From the NCBI GenBank assembly GCA_030148365.1, contig JASBTO010000136.1, forward strand, positions 1 through 14,835: a DNA stretch of 14,835 nucleotides, written 5' to 3'. This stretch comes from Kangiellaceae bacterium. Its GTDB lineage: Bacteria > Pseudomonadota > Gammaproteobacteria > Enterobacterales > Kangiellaceae. The position numbers and the translations under genes were made by a program. A model generated the notes under the pieces. It was not told the origin of the DNA, searched no databases, and saw only the letters and a list, made by a program, of their open reading frames with translations. Shown here in pieces: positions 1 through 6,080 of the stretch (positions are counted from its first letter, which is position 1; each line of letters begins with the position of its first letter).

Positions 1-350
1 CTGCCGGCAATGTGGCCATGCAGATCAACAAAACCCGGCAAGACATAATGGCCGGAAATATCGATTTCCTGATCGCCGGCGTGTGCCTTGGGGCGGCCTT
101 CCGGATTGATGGGCACACCGGGATTGCCGACGCTGGTGACCGAGACAATGCGATTGCCTTCGATGACGATATCCGCCGGGCCGACGGGGGGCGCGCCTTC
201 GCCGTTGATGACCATGCCGCCGCGCAGGATGAGCCGCTCATAGGGGCCGTCACCCTGACTGCGATCCGGCGCTTTTTCCGGCGGTGCGGCGGTCGCGGCA
301 AATGTTGTGCATACCAGCCCGGCGAGGGCCAGGATTCTGAGTCGTGTCAT
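1..350 (-). CDS. Exported amidohydrolase, N-terminal part (runs off left edge)
   Basis: Only the first 116 codons are present. The product begins with a signal peptide (basic MTRLR, hydrophobic core at about residues 6-22, probable cleavage near the AATAA stretch), so it should act in the periplasm or outside. The sequence then follows the amidohydrolase pattern: a small beta domain at about 38-75 (LILRGGMVINGEGAPP, then DIVIEGNRIVSV) and the LPGFVDLHGHIAG motif at 104-116. His111 and His113 form the HxH metal ligands of the dinuclear amidohydrolases. The remaining ligands lie beyond the window, so the substrate (a dipeptide, cyclic amide or similar) cannot be read. The ATG at 348-350 is preceded by a Shine-Dalgarno-like AGGAA. 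The gene is divergent from the glutathione S-transferase. Family assignment is firm; specificity is unknown. Confidence 0.85.
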   Translation of the reverse strand, partial: MTRLRILALAGLVCTTFAATAAPPEKAPDRSQGDGPYERLILRGGMVINGEGAPPVGPADIVIEGNRIVSVTSVGNPGVPINPEGRPKAHAGDQEIDISGHYVLPGFVDLHGHIAG

Positions 351-462
351 GGGCGGAATTCCTGGTTACTTTTGTCCGGATGATAACAGAGGTGGCGGGG
401 GTTTTTGACGGCCTGGACTGTAAATGGATATGAATGGCGGGTGTCGCCGTCCCTACGGGGGA

Positions 463-484
463 GGCCTGCCGGTTGCCGGAGGCC
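463..484. other. GC-rich stem-loop in the amidohydrolase/GST divergent spacer
   Basis: GGCCT and CCGG (463-472, with one bulged G at 468) pair with CCGG and AGGCC (476-484) around a TTG loop, giving nine base pairs. No T tract follows on either strand, so it is not an ordinary terminator. It could be a leader structure for the downstream plus-strand gene or part of a dispersed repeat. Nothing matches a riboswitch class that I recognise. Confidence 0.4.
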
Positions 485-579
485 CTGGTTCGCCAACCTG
501 CCGGAATATACCGATAGCGAGGAGGTTTGTGCATCCGGAGAATTCCCGTTATTCTGAGGTGACCTGGTTAAATGACCGT

Positions 580-597
580 CCCGGCAAGCAGGCCGGG
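580..597. other. Stem-loop CCCGGC/GCCGGG upstream of the GST start
   Basis: CCCGGC (580-585) and GCCGGG (592-597) form a perfect 6-bp GC stem around the loop AAGCAG. The stem ends 42 bases before the GST start codon and about 30 before its Shine-Dalgarno sequence. If transcription starts near 560 it lies in the 5' leader. It has no U tract. Function is unknown. Confidence 0.35.
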
Positions 598-639
598 TCG
601 TCCTGTCTCAAGAGCTCATCGCACTAATAAGGAAATGTT

Positions 640-1302
640 ATGTCCAGCGAGAGACTTCGTCTGATCAGCTTCAAACTCTGTCCGTTTGTTCAGCGCACCG
701 TGATTAATTTGCTCGAAAGAGGCATTGATTACGACATTGAATACATCAAGCTGGACAACAAGCCGGAATGGTTCAGGAAAATCTCCCCGCTGGGCAAGGT
801 GCCGGTGCTGGAAGTCGGCGACGAAGTGCTCTATGAGTCCAGTGTTATCAACGAATATCTCGACGAAGTCTATCCGCCGCAGCTGCTCCCGGAAGAGCCG
901 CTGGTACGTGCCAGGCACCGCGCCTGGATTGAATTTGCCTCCAACCTGCTGACCGCGCAGCACCAGCTGAGCCAGGCCCGGCGCCAGGAAACCTATCTGA
1001 CCATTGAAGAAGATCTGGATCGCAAGTACCGGGTACTTGAGAAAGCTCTGGCAGGCGGAGACTATTTCGCCGGCGACCAGTTCTCCCTGGTTGACACGGC
1101 CTTCGCGCCATTTTTCATGCGCTCGGCAATTCTGCAGAAAGTCGTCAGCAACAACTGGTTCGATCGGTTCCCGAAAATCGACCGCTGGCAACAGACCCTG
1201 CTCAAGCGGCCTTCGGTGAAAAAATCCGTGGTGAAGGATTTTGAAGAACTGTATCTGGAAAGGATCAATGAGCGCGAAGGCTATCTCGCTGATCTGACTT
1301 GA
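640..1302 (+). CDS. Glutathione S-transferase family protein
   Basis: Cytosolic two-domain GST of 220 residues, the usual length. The thioredoxin-like N-terminal domain (about 5-80) carries a CPF motif at 14-16, so Cys14 is the likely catalytic residue, as in omega/beta-type GSTs that form mixed disulfides with glutathione. The cis-proline segment KVPVLE spans 53-58 (Pro55), and the glutathione gamma-glutamyl binding pair is Glu66-Ser67 in LYESSVINEYLDE. The helical C-terminal domain (about 88-205) has the N-capping-box stretch FSLVDTAFAPFF with Asp152. The ATG at 640 follows TAAGGA at a 6-base distance. It may act in thiol detoxification or repair; the true substrate is not predictable. The gene stands alone and converges on the M48 protease gene. 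Confidence 0.92.
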   Translation: MSSERLRLISFKLCPFVQRTVINLLERGIDYDIEYIKLDNKPEWFRKISPLGKVPVLEVGDEVLYESSVINEYLDEVYPPQLLPEEPLVRARHRAWIEFASNLLTAQHQLSQARRQETYLTIEEDLDRKYRVLEKALAGGDYFAGDQFSLVDTAFAPFFMRSAILQKVVSNNWFDRFPKIDRWQQTLLKRPSVKKSVVKDFEELYLERINEREGYLADLT

Positions 1303-1352
1303 GCGTCTGTTCAGCGCCGGGGATTCAATACACTTTCTTGCCGATAATCCAG

Positions 1353-1372
1353 CCCGCCCCGTCCGGGGCGGG
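1353..1372. terminator. Stem-loop between convergent GST and M48 genes, possible bidirectional terminator
   Basis: CCCGCCCC (1353-1360) and GGGGCGGG (1365-1372) make a perfect 8-bp stem with a GTCC tetraloop. It lies 50 bases after the GST stop and 21 bases beyond the end of the minus-strand M48 gene. Neither side has a proper T tract, so intrinsic termination is uncertain; it may instead block 3' exonucleases or assist Rho-dependent termination. Confidence 0.45.
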
Positions 1373-1393
1373 ATGCTGCCACTTTCCGACCGT

Positions 1394-2218
1394 TCACCGC
1401 TTGCAGGAGGGATTTTCGCCCCGGGCCCTGGCCTGGTTGTAAATCGCCATGGCGGAGTTCATGTTGGCTTGCAGATCGCGGATACGGGTGCTGGTCGCCG
1501 GGTGAGTCGAAAAAAATTCATTCGGCGCTTTTCCCTGGGCCGCCTTAGCCATGTTTTGCCATAATCGGACGCTGTCACGGGGATCAAAACCGGCCCGGGC
1601 CATCAGGGTCAGACCAATCACATCGGCCTCGGATTCATGCTTGCGGCTGAAGGGCAACAGCACGCCGACCTGGGTGCCGACCCCCAGGAGTCCGAGCAGT
1701 TGCTGTTTCTGGGCGGTGGGCTCCCCGGCCAGCACGGACGCCAGTTGCAGCCCGGTCTGGGCGGCAAATTGTTGTGACATCCTTTCATTGCCGTGTCGCG
1801 CCCAGACATGGCCGACTTCGTGGCCGAGGACTGCGGCCAGCTGGTCCTGGGTGGTGGCGACTTTCAGCATGCCGGTGTGAACGCCGATTTTGCCCCCGGG
1901 CAACGCAAAGGCATTGGGCGAATCATCCTTGAAGACTTCCACTTCCCAGGCGGTCCGTTTCATGTCCGTCGGGACCTCCGGGGTGGCCCGGAGCGCCGCG
2001 ACAATGGCATTGGCGACGCAATCGACATAGGCGTTGTTGGTGCGGCTGGTATCGGTTTTCTGCGTTTTTTTCATCTCGGCGAAGGCAGCGCTACCCATCT
2101 GCGCCATTTGATCGTCGGGAAACAGGGTGAGTTGGCTGCGCCCGGTGGGCGAGGTGGCGCAAGCGGTCAGGAGGGTGCCGGCAGTTATGGCCAGCAGGAC
2201 GGATTTTAACCGAAGCAT
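1394..2218 (-). CDS. M48 family zinc metalloprotease, lipoprotein (LoiP/YggG-like)
   Basis: A 274-residue protease with a lipoprotein signal: hydrophobic residues 6-19 and the lipobox LTAC at 17-20, so Cys20 should be lipidated and the enzyme anchored in the envelope facing the periplasm. The M48 metal site is complete: HEVGH at 133-137 (His133, Glu134, His137), and the third zinc ligand is Glu195 in SRKHESEAD. The family motif FSTHPATSTRI spans 236-246. These lipoproteins degrade or quality-control misfolded outer-membrane proteins. The start at 2218 has AGGA eight bases upstream. The Shine-Dalgarno sequence lies in the loop of a small inverted repeat (listed separately). The gene is monocistronic, convergent with the GST gene and divergent from the GGDEF gene. 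Family assignment is very secure; target proteins are unknown. Confidence 0.95.
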   Translation of the reverse strand: MLRLKSVLLAITAGTLLTACATSPTGRSQLTLFPDDQMAQMGSAAFAEMKKTQKTDTSRTNNAYVDCVANAIVAALRATPEVPTDMKRTAWEVEVFKDDSPNAFALPGGKIGVHTGMLKVATTQDQLAAVLGHEVGHVWARHGNERMSQQFAAQTGLQLASVLAGEPTAQKQQLLGLLGVGTQVGVLLPFSRKHESEADVIGLTLMARAGFDPRDSVRLWQNMAKAAQGKAPNEFFSTHPATSTRIRDLQANMNSAMAIYNQARARGENPSCKR

Positions 2219-2219
2219 A

Positions 2220-2236
2220 AGTTACATCCTGTAACT
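2220..2236 (-). promoter_or_regulatory. Inverted repeat enclosing the M48 ribosome-binding site
   Basis: Read on the minus strand, AGTTAC-AGGAT-GTAACT forms a 6-bp stem whose five-base loop holds the Shine-Dalgarno AGGA. The stem ends one base before the ATG. In mRNA it could weakly modulate initiation, or as DNA it could be a small operator. The stem is AT-rich and short, so chance is a real alternative. Confidence 0.3.
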
Positions 2237-2391
2237 GGTTGATGATAAAAGAATAATAACCGAGGAGGGGGAATATGCAACCAGCCAATGCGCGTACGGC
2301 TGAAATGAGAGGCTGATCTGGGCGAAAACCCGGTGGTCTGGCGCCAGGGGTTGGGCGGGCCGGATCGAGACCTGTCCTGACGATTGCCCAG

Positions 2392-2420
2392 TTGCTATTG
2401 TTGGGGACTGTCTCTATTGT
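2392..2420 (+). promoter_or_regulatory. Possible sigma-70 promoter of the GGDEF gene
   Basis: TTGCTA (2392-2397) and TATTGT (2415-2420) match 4 of 6 consensus bases each, with an ideal 17-base spacer, about 48 bases before the start codon. A shifted alternative is TTGTTG (2398-2403) with TTACTA (2421-2426). Matches are weak and offered only as the best candidate in this 250-bp divergent spacer. Confidence 0.25.
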
Positions 2421-2468
2421 TTACTAACTGGATATGTTCATCCTTTCACTCTCTGGCGCAGGAAGCGC

Positions 2469-3599
2469 ATGCAAAGAAGCAACCTACCTCAACCCGAAGC
2501 CACGCAGTTTGCCGAGCACATAGAGGTTCACGAAGACCAGATATTTTTACGCTGGCGGGACCGGGTCAAGAAAGATGGCCGGATCAGCTCCGCAGATACC
2601 ATGACCTTCAGCGAACTAAGGGATCATCTGCCGGAAATTCTCTCGGAGTTTTGCGCGCTGCTGCGTGATCAACAAGACAGTGAGGCCGTGGCGGATATGA
2701 AGGAGGACGCGGAGGGCCACGGCAAGGAGCGCTGGGAACAGGGCTACAGTCTCAAGGATGTGCTTCTGGAAATCGATCGCTTTCGGGAAATTCTGCTGGT
2801 TGATGCTCTTGATGATTACCTCGAAAAAAACCCTCATATCAGTATAGAGACCCGCCTTCAAATCGAGCATATGGGATACGAGTTTTTCAAGCAGACAGGC
2901 ATGGCGTCGGTAATCGAATTTACCGAAAGTCAAAATGCAATCATGCGGGCACAGCGGGAGAAGCTGGACGAAGCCAATGAGAAGCTGAGCGGGGCCGTCA
3001 AGAAATTACGGGCCCAGAAAGCGCAGGTCCAGGAAATGAGTCTCAAGGATGCCCTGACCGGCATAGCCAACCGGCGCCATCTGGAAAAGCGCTTGAACCG
3101 GGATATCCAGCGCGCCCAAAGGTATAACGAACCGCTGACGGTGGTCATGATGGATCTCGACCACTTCAAGGACATTAACGATACCTGGGGACATGACGTC
3201 GGCGATCAGGTGTTGGTTGCCATCGCCAATTATCTGAAAGAACATCTGCGGTCTCCGGATTTTATTGCCCGGTATGGCGGCGAAGAATTTTCTCTGGTGC
3301 TGCCGGAGACCGGCCTTGGGCAGGCAAAACAGTTGGTGGCGCGGATTCTTGGCGGTATGTCGGAAGTGATAGTGGCGCCTGTGGATCACGCCGTTACCGG
3401 CAGTTTCGGTCTGGCACAGTGGGTCGCCGGAGAAGATGTCCGCGCCGTGCTGGCGAAAGCTGACGAAGCCATGTACGAGGCCAAAAATAGAGGCCGGAAC
3501 CGCATGGTGCTGGACGAGGAACTGAGCTCGGAAGCGGGTGACGGCTCCGGTCGTGTTTCAGGCGCCAAAGGTAATGGCCGAAAGTCGATGGATCAGTAA
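2469..3599 (+). CDS. Diguanylate cyclase with RsbRD_N-like sensor domain
   Basis: A 376-residue soluble protein that should make cyclic di-GMP from two GTP. The helical N-terminal part (about 20-150) has the sequence style of RsbRD_N sensor domains, including RWRDRVKKDG, DHLPEILSEF and the typical HGKERWEQGYSLKDVLLEID. A charged coiled coil (about 153-190) joins it to the GGDEF domain (about 191-350). The active loop is GGEEF at 270-274, and the metal-binding aspartate is Asp229 in MDLDHFKDIND. The inhibitory I-site RxxD is present at 261-264 (Arg261, Asp264), exactly five residues before the GGEEF, so product feedback inhibition is expected. No membrane segment is seen. The ATG at 2469 follows AGGAAG at good spacing. 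The last 27 residues are Gly/Ser-rich and probably disordered. The 3' end overlaps the convergent phosphatase gene by 7 bp. Confidence 0.93.
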   Translation: MQRSNLPQPEATQFAEHIEVHEDQIFLRWRDRVKKDGRISSADTMTFSELRDHLPEILSEFCALLRDQQDSEAVADMKEDAEGHGKERWEQGYSLKDVLLEIDRFREILLVDALDDYLEKNPHISIETRLQIEHMGYEFFKQTGMASVIEFTESQNAIMRAQREKLDEANEKLSGAVKKLRAQKAQVQEMSLKDALTGIANRRHLEKRLNRDIQRAQRYNEPLTVVMMDLDHFKDINDTWGHDVGDQVLVAIANYLKEHLRSPDFIARYGGEEFSLVLPETGLGQAKQLVARILGGMSEVIVAPVDHAVTGSFGLAQWVAGEDVRAVLAKADEAMYEAKNRGRNRMVLDEELSSEAGDGSGRVSGAKGNGRKSMDQ

Positions 3600-4093
3600 T
3601 TGTCTATCCGGGCAGTGATCTCGTCGCCGTCCCGCTCGATCCGGTACAGGCGCCCATATTCTGACTCATCCATCGACTGCCCCGGCTCGGCGCCGAGCAA
3701 CTCGGCGAGTTCGGGCGTGGTGTTGCTGTGACCAATGACCAGTATTCTTTGTGATTTGCCGGCGATACTGTCGGCAAACGCCTGTAACCGGGACGGATCG
3801 TAGAGGCGAACCTGAAGGCCAAGTTTGCGGGCAACCGGTTCCGCGGTCTCCAGGGTACGACGGTAATCGGTACTGTAAATTTCCTCGATGTCCCGCTCCG
3901 CCATAAGCTCCGCGAGCCGCTCGGCTCTGGCATGGCCTTCGTCGCTGAGACCGGGATCGTCAGGCTGGGCGAGTTTTTCGGCATGGCGCACCAGGTAGAT
4001 GACGCCGGTATCGGCATCCTGCCCACAAGCCGCCAATCCGCCGACCAGAAGCAGCGCCGCAATACACCGGTAAAAGTTTCTCATGACCATCAT
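3593..4093 (-). CDS. SixA-like histidine phosphatase, lipoprotein
   Basis: A 166-residue member of the histidine phosphatase (phosphoglycerate mutase-like) superfamily with a lipoprotein signal: hydrophobic residues 10-20 and the lipobox LAAC at 20-23, giving Cys23. The catalytic RHAEK is at 36-40 (Arg36, His37 as the phospho-histidine). STDYRRTLETA (74-84) supplies the second arginine, and GHSN at 121-124 holds the second catalytic histidine (His122). The compact size fits the SixA-type branch. Known SixA acts in the cytoplasm on phosphohistidine, but this protein is predicted to be exported, so its substrate must be something else. The start ATG at 4093 overlaps the upstream stop as ATGA, with GAGGAAA as Shine-Dalgarno, so it is translationally coupled to the 149-residue gene. 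ATGs at 4090 and 4084 are alternatives. Confidence 0.88.
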   Translation of the reverse strand: MMVMRNFYRCIAALLLVGGLAACGQDADTGVIYLVRHAEKLAQPDDPGLSDEGHARAERLAELMAERDIEEIYSTDYRRTLETAEPVARKLGLQVRLYDPSRLQAFADSIAGKSQRILVIGHSNTTPELAELLGAEPGQSMDESEYGRLYRIERDGDEITARIDNY

Positions 4094-4539
4094 TCTTGCG
4101 TTTCCTCGCCATCGACAATGAAGCCGATGGTCCTGCGATCATCTTCCTTTTTCACCTTTTCGACATAGCAGAGCAACTGCACGCTTTGCTGGTGGGTAAG
4201 CAGCATACAGGGGCTGGTGCCGATCAGTCCTTCAATACGGATGCCATGAAAGGATTCCTGGGCGAGCCGCTTGACGCGGATTCTCATGCCCCCGGGTAAA
4301 ATGGCGGCGATGGCGGGCTGGACATCTTTGGGCAACTGGCTGCGCCAGGCCTTGATGGTCTGGGCCAGGCGTTTGAGCAGTTCGCCGGCAGAGCGATAAC
4401 TGTTGATTTCTTCCTGATCCGGGATTGCGGGCTTGCATATGTCCAGATCCGGGAGGGGCACATTGCTCTCGGCCTCCGGGATGACCGGGACCTGCTGATT
4501 GCCTGCATACTTCAGCAGTTGCTTGAATTCTTCATCCAT
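4090..4539 (-). CDS. Unrecognised 149-residue cytoplasmic protein
   Basis: I do not recognise this family. It has no signal peptide and no membrane segment. The first 45 residues are proline- and acid-rich (VPVIPEAE, PLPDLDICKPAIPDQEE) and probably flexible. Residues 47-75 look helical (SAGELLKRLAQTIKAWRSQLP). Residues 80-142 look like a small beta-rich domain (MRIRVKRLAQESFHGIRIEG, then CMLLTHQQSVQLLCYVEKV and RTIGFIVDGEE). The only usable start is the ATG at 4539; an in-frame stop-free stretch upstream lacks start codons. No Shine-Dalgarno sequence is visible. Its stop overlaps the start of the lipoprotein phosphatase in an ATGA, so the two are co-translated and may share a task, which is inference from position only. 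Codon usage and conservation-like composition suggest a real gene. Confidence 0.75.
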   Translation of the reverse strand: MDEEFKQLLKYAGNQQVPVIPEAESNVPLPDLDICKPAIPDQEEINSYRSAGELLKRLAQTIKAWRSQLPKDVQPAIAAILPGGMRIRVKRLAQESFHGIRIEGLIGTSPCMLLTHQQSVQLLCYVEKVKKEDDRRTIGFIVDGEETQE

Positions 4540-4659
4540 GGGGCAGTGACATCGCGGCTGACAGGACCACCAGAGTAGCGACTGTCACAGATGGAGGCAA
4601 GGACGGCAGCGGCTTTTTACGGTCGACTTTTTCCGGTGAAAGCTGCATGATTTGCGGCA

Positions 4660-5430
4660 ATGGAACGAGCGGCCAAACAAATTCTCGACTGGATAATCAT
4701 GAATCCCGAATGGGCGGGACTTGTGGTGTTCGGCATTGCATTTCTGGAATCCCTGGCGATTGTCGGGCTGGCGGTGCCCGGCTGGTTGTTGCTGGTCGGC
4801 GTGGGGACATTCATTGGCTCCGGCGCCCTGAATTTCTACGAGATGGCCGCCTTCAGTTTCTCGGGAGCGGTCCTCGGCCAGGGCCTGTCCTTTCTGGTGG
4901 GCTATAAATTCCAGCGGCGTATTCACCACTGGCCTTTTGTCGAGCGGCACCAGAAACTGATGGACAACTCGGAGAAATTTTTTGTCCGTCACGGGGTCGC
5001 CAGTATCATCGTCGGCCAGTTTATCGGCCCCATCCGGGCCGTGATTGCGCTGATGGCGGGTATTCTTGATATGCCCGTCAAGATGTTCGCCGCTGCCATG
5101 TTGCTCGCGGCCTTTATCTGGGCGCCGCTGTATTTCCTGCCGGGTATTGCCGTCGGGGCAGCTCTGACTTTCGAGAGAGAGCACATAGGCGTGCTGTTGG
5201 CACTGCTGCTCGGGATTTGCATTTGCGTCTGGCTGTTGTCCCGGTATCTGTTTGTCTGGTTTCGCAGCCAGCGCAAGCCGGACAGCAAGTTTACGCCAAT
5301 CCCGAGATTCCGGCTGAAACTGGGGCTGGTGAGCCTGGTCGCCCTGGTGATTATTGGTATCCTCGTCAAAAGTCAGTACGGACCCATGATGGCGGATCTG
5401 ACCTGGCGCATGTGGGAGGTTATCTCCTGA
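4660..5430 (+). CDS. DedA family (VTT domain) membrane protein
   Basis: An inner-membrane protein of 256 residues in the DedA family, which flips undecaprenyl phosphate or other lipids and supports envelope homeostasis. Family landmarks are FLESLAIVGLAVPG (28-41, with the conserved Glu30 and Pro40-Gly41), the amphipathic stretch LGQGLSFLVGY (72-82) and the signature VGQFIGPIRAVIALMAGI (118-135, with Arg126). The acidic residue common in the lGDxlsY segment is a glutamine here (Gln74). After the core, two further hydrophobic helices (about 178-200 and 222-236) give a C-terminal extension beyond the usual length of about 200. The ATG at 4660 is the first possible start because an in-frame stop lies at 4648; its Shine-Dalgarno is weak. 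The stop overlaps the likely start of the exporter gene. Confidence 0.9.
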   Translation: MERAAKQILDWIIMNPEWAGLVVFGIAFLESLAIVGLAVPGWLLLVGVGTFIGSGALNFYEMAAFSFSGAVLGQGLSFLVGYKFQRRIHHWPFVERHQKLMDNSEKFFVRHGVASIIVGQFIGPIRAVIALMAGILDMPVKMFAAAMLLAAFIWAPLYFLPGIAVGAALTFEREHIGVLLALLLGICICVWLLSRYLFVWFRSQRKPDSKFTPIPRFRLKLGLVSLVALVIIGILVKSQYGPMMADLTWRMWEVIS

Positions 5431-6080
5431 ATCTTGCAGCTCTGTCACTGGGCGCCTATTGGCCCGAGTTTGTGACCATCGCGGTCGTGCATTTGCTCGC
5501 GGTCGCGAGCCCCGGTCCTGACTTTGCGGTCGTATTCCGGGAAAGTCTGCTGCACGGGCGGCGCGCCGCGGTGATAACCAGTATCGGGGTGGGGCTCGGC
5601 ATTCTGGTGCATGTGACCTATGCCTTGCTCGGTGTGGCGTTGCTGATTGCGGAAACGCCGGCCGTGTTTACCGCCCTGAAATATGTCGGCGCCGCTTACC
5701 TCGCCTGGATAGGTTTTAAAGGCTTGCGTGCGACCCGCGCCGGCAAGCCGGACGCAGGTGCGCAGGTGCATGCACCGACGCCCTCGGCCTGGCAAAGTTT
5801 CCGTCTGGGTTTCCTCACCAATGCCCTGAATCCCAAGGCGACCCTGTTTTTCCTGGCCCTGTTTTCCGTCATTATCGCGGCTTCAACGCCAAACCTGGTG
5901 CGGGGAATCTATGGCGCCTACATGGCCATTGCGACTGCCGCCTGGTTCAGTCTTCTGTCATTTCTGCTTGGCTCCCGATCGGTTCGAGAACTGTTCGCCA
6001 ACTACAGTCACTGGGTCGAGCGGGGGATGGGCGTGTTGTTGATCGGGCTTGCCATCCAGCTTGCCTGGACGAATCTATAA
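5427..6080 (+). CDS. LysE/RhtB family amino-acid exporter (RhtC-like), apparent CTG start
   Basis: An inner-membrane exporter with six predicted helices and the family motif ASPGPDFAVVF near the N terminus. VVHLLAVASPGPDF closely resembles the threonine exporter RhtC. Further landmarks are KYVGAAYLAWIGFKGLR and FRLGFLTNALNPKATLFFLALF. The start needs care. In-frame ATG 5217 would force a 214-bp overlap with DedA and add about 70 residues that look like read-through of another frame. The family start falls near 5445. The strong Shine-Dalgarno GGAGGT (5415-5420) sits six bases before CTG 5427, which overlaps the DedA stop as CTGA and gives 217 residues starting L/M-N-L. GTG 5412 (222 residues) has no Shine-Dalgarno, and GTG 5472 gives only 202 residues. 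Function is firm, the start is inferred. The 3' end overlaps the kinase gene by 6 bp. Confidence 0.85.
   Translation: MNLAALSLGAYWPEFVTIAVVHLLAVASPGPDFAVVFRESLLHGRRAAVITSIGVGLGILVHVTYALLGVALLIAETPAVFTALKYVGAAYLAWIGFKGLRATRAGKPDAGAQVHAPTPSAWQSFRLGFLTNALNPKATLFFLALFSVIIAASTPNLVRGIYGAYMAIATAAWFSLLSFLLGSRSVRELFANYSHWVERGMGVLLIGLAIQLAWTNL

Noticed and set aside
5217..5426. ATG 5217 as start of the LysE-family gene
   Set aside because: It would overlap DedA by 214 bp, and the extra 70 residues have no family resemblance; GGAGGT lies just before 5427.
4585..5448. A long minus-strand open frame of 287 codons opposite the DedA gene
   Set aside because: It is the antisense of a well-supported membrane protein, is full of Gln/His/Pro/Asp typical of shadow frames, and resembles no family.
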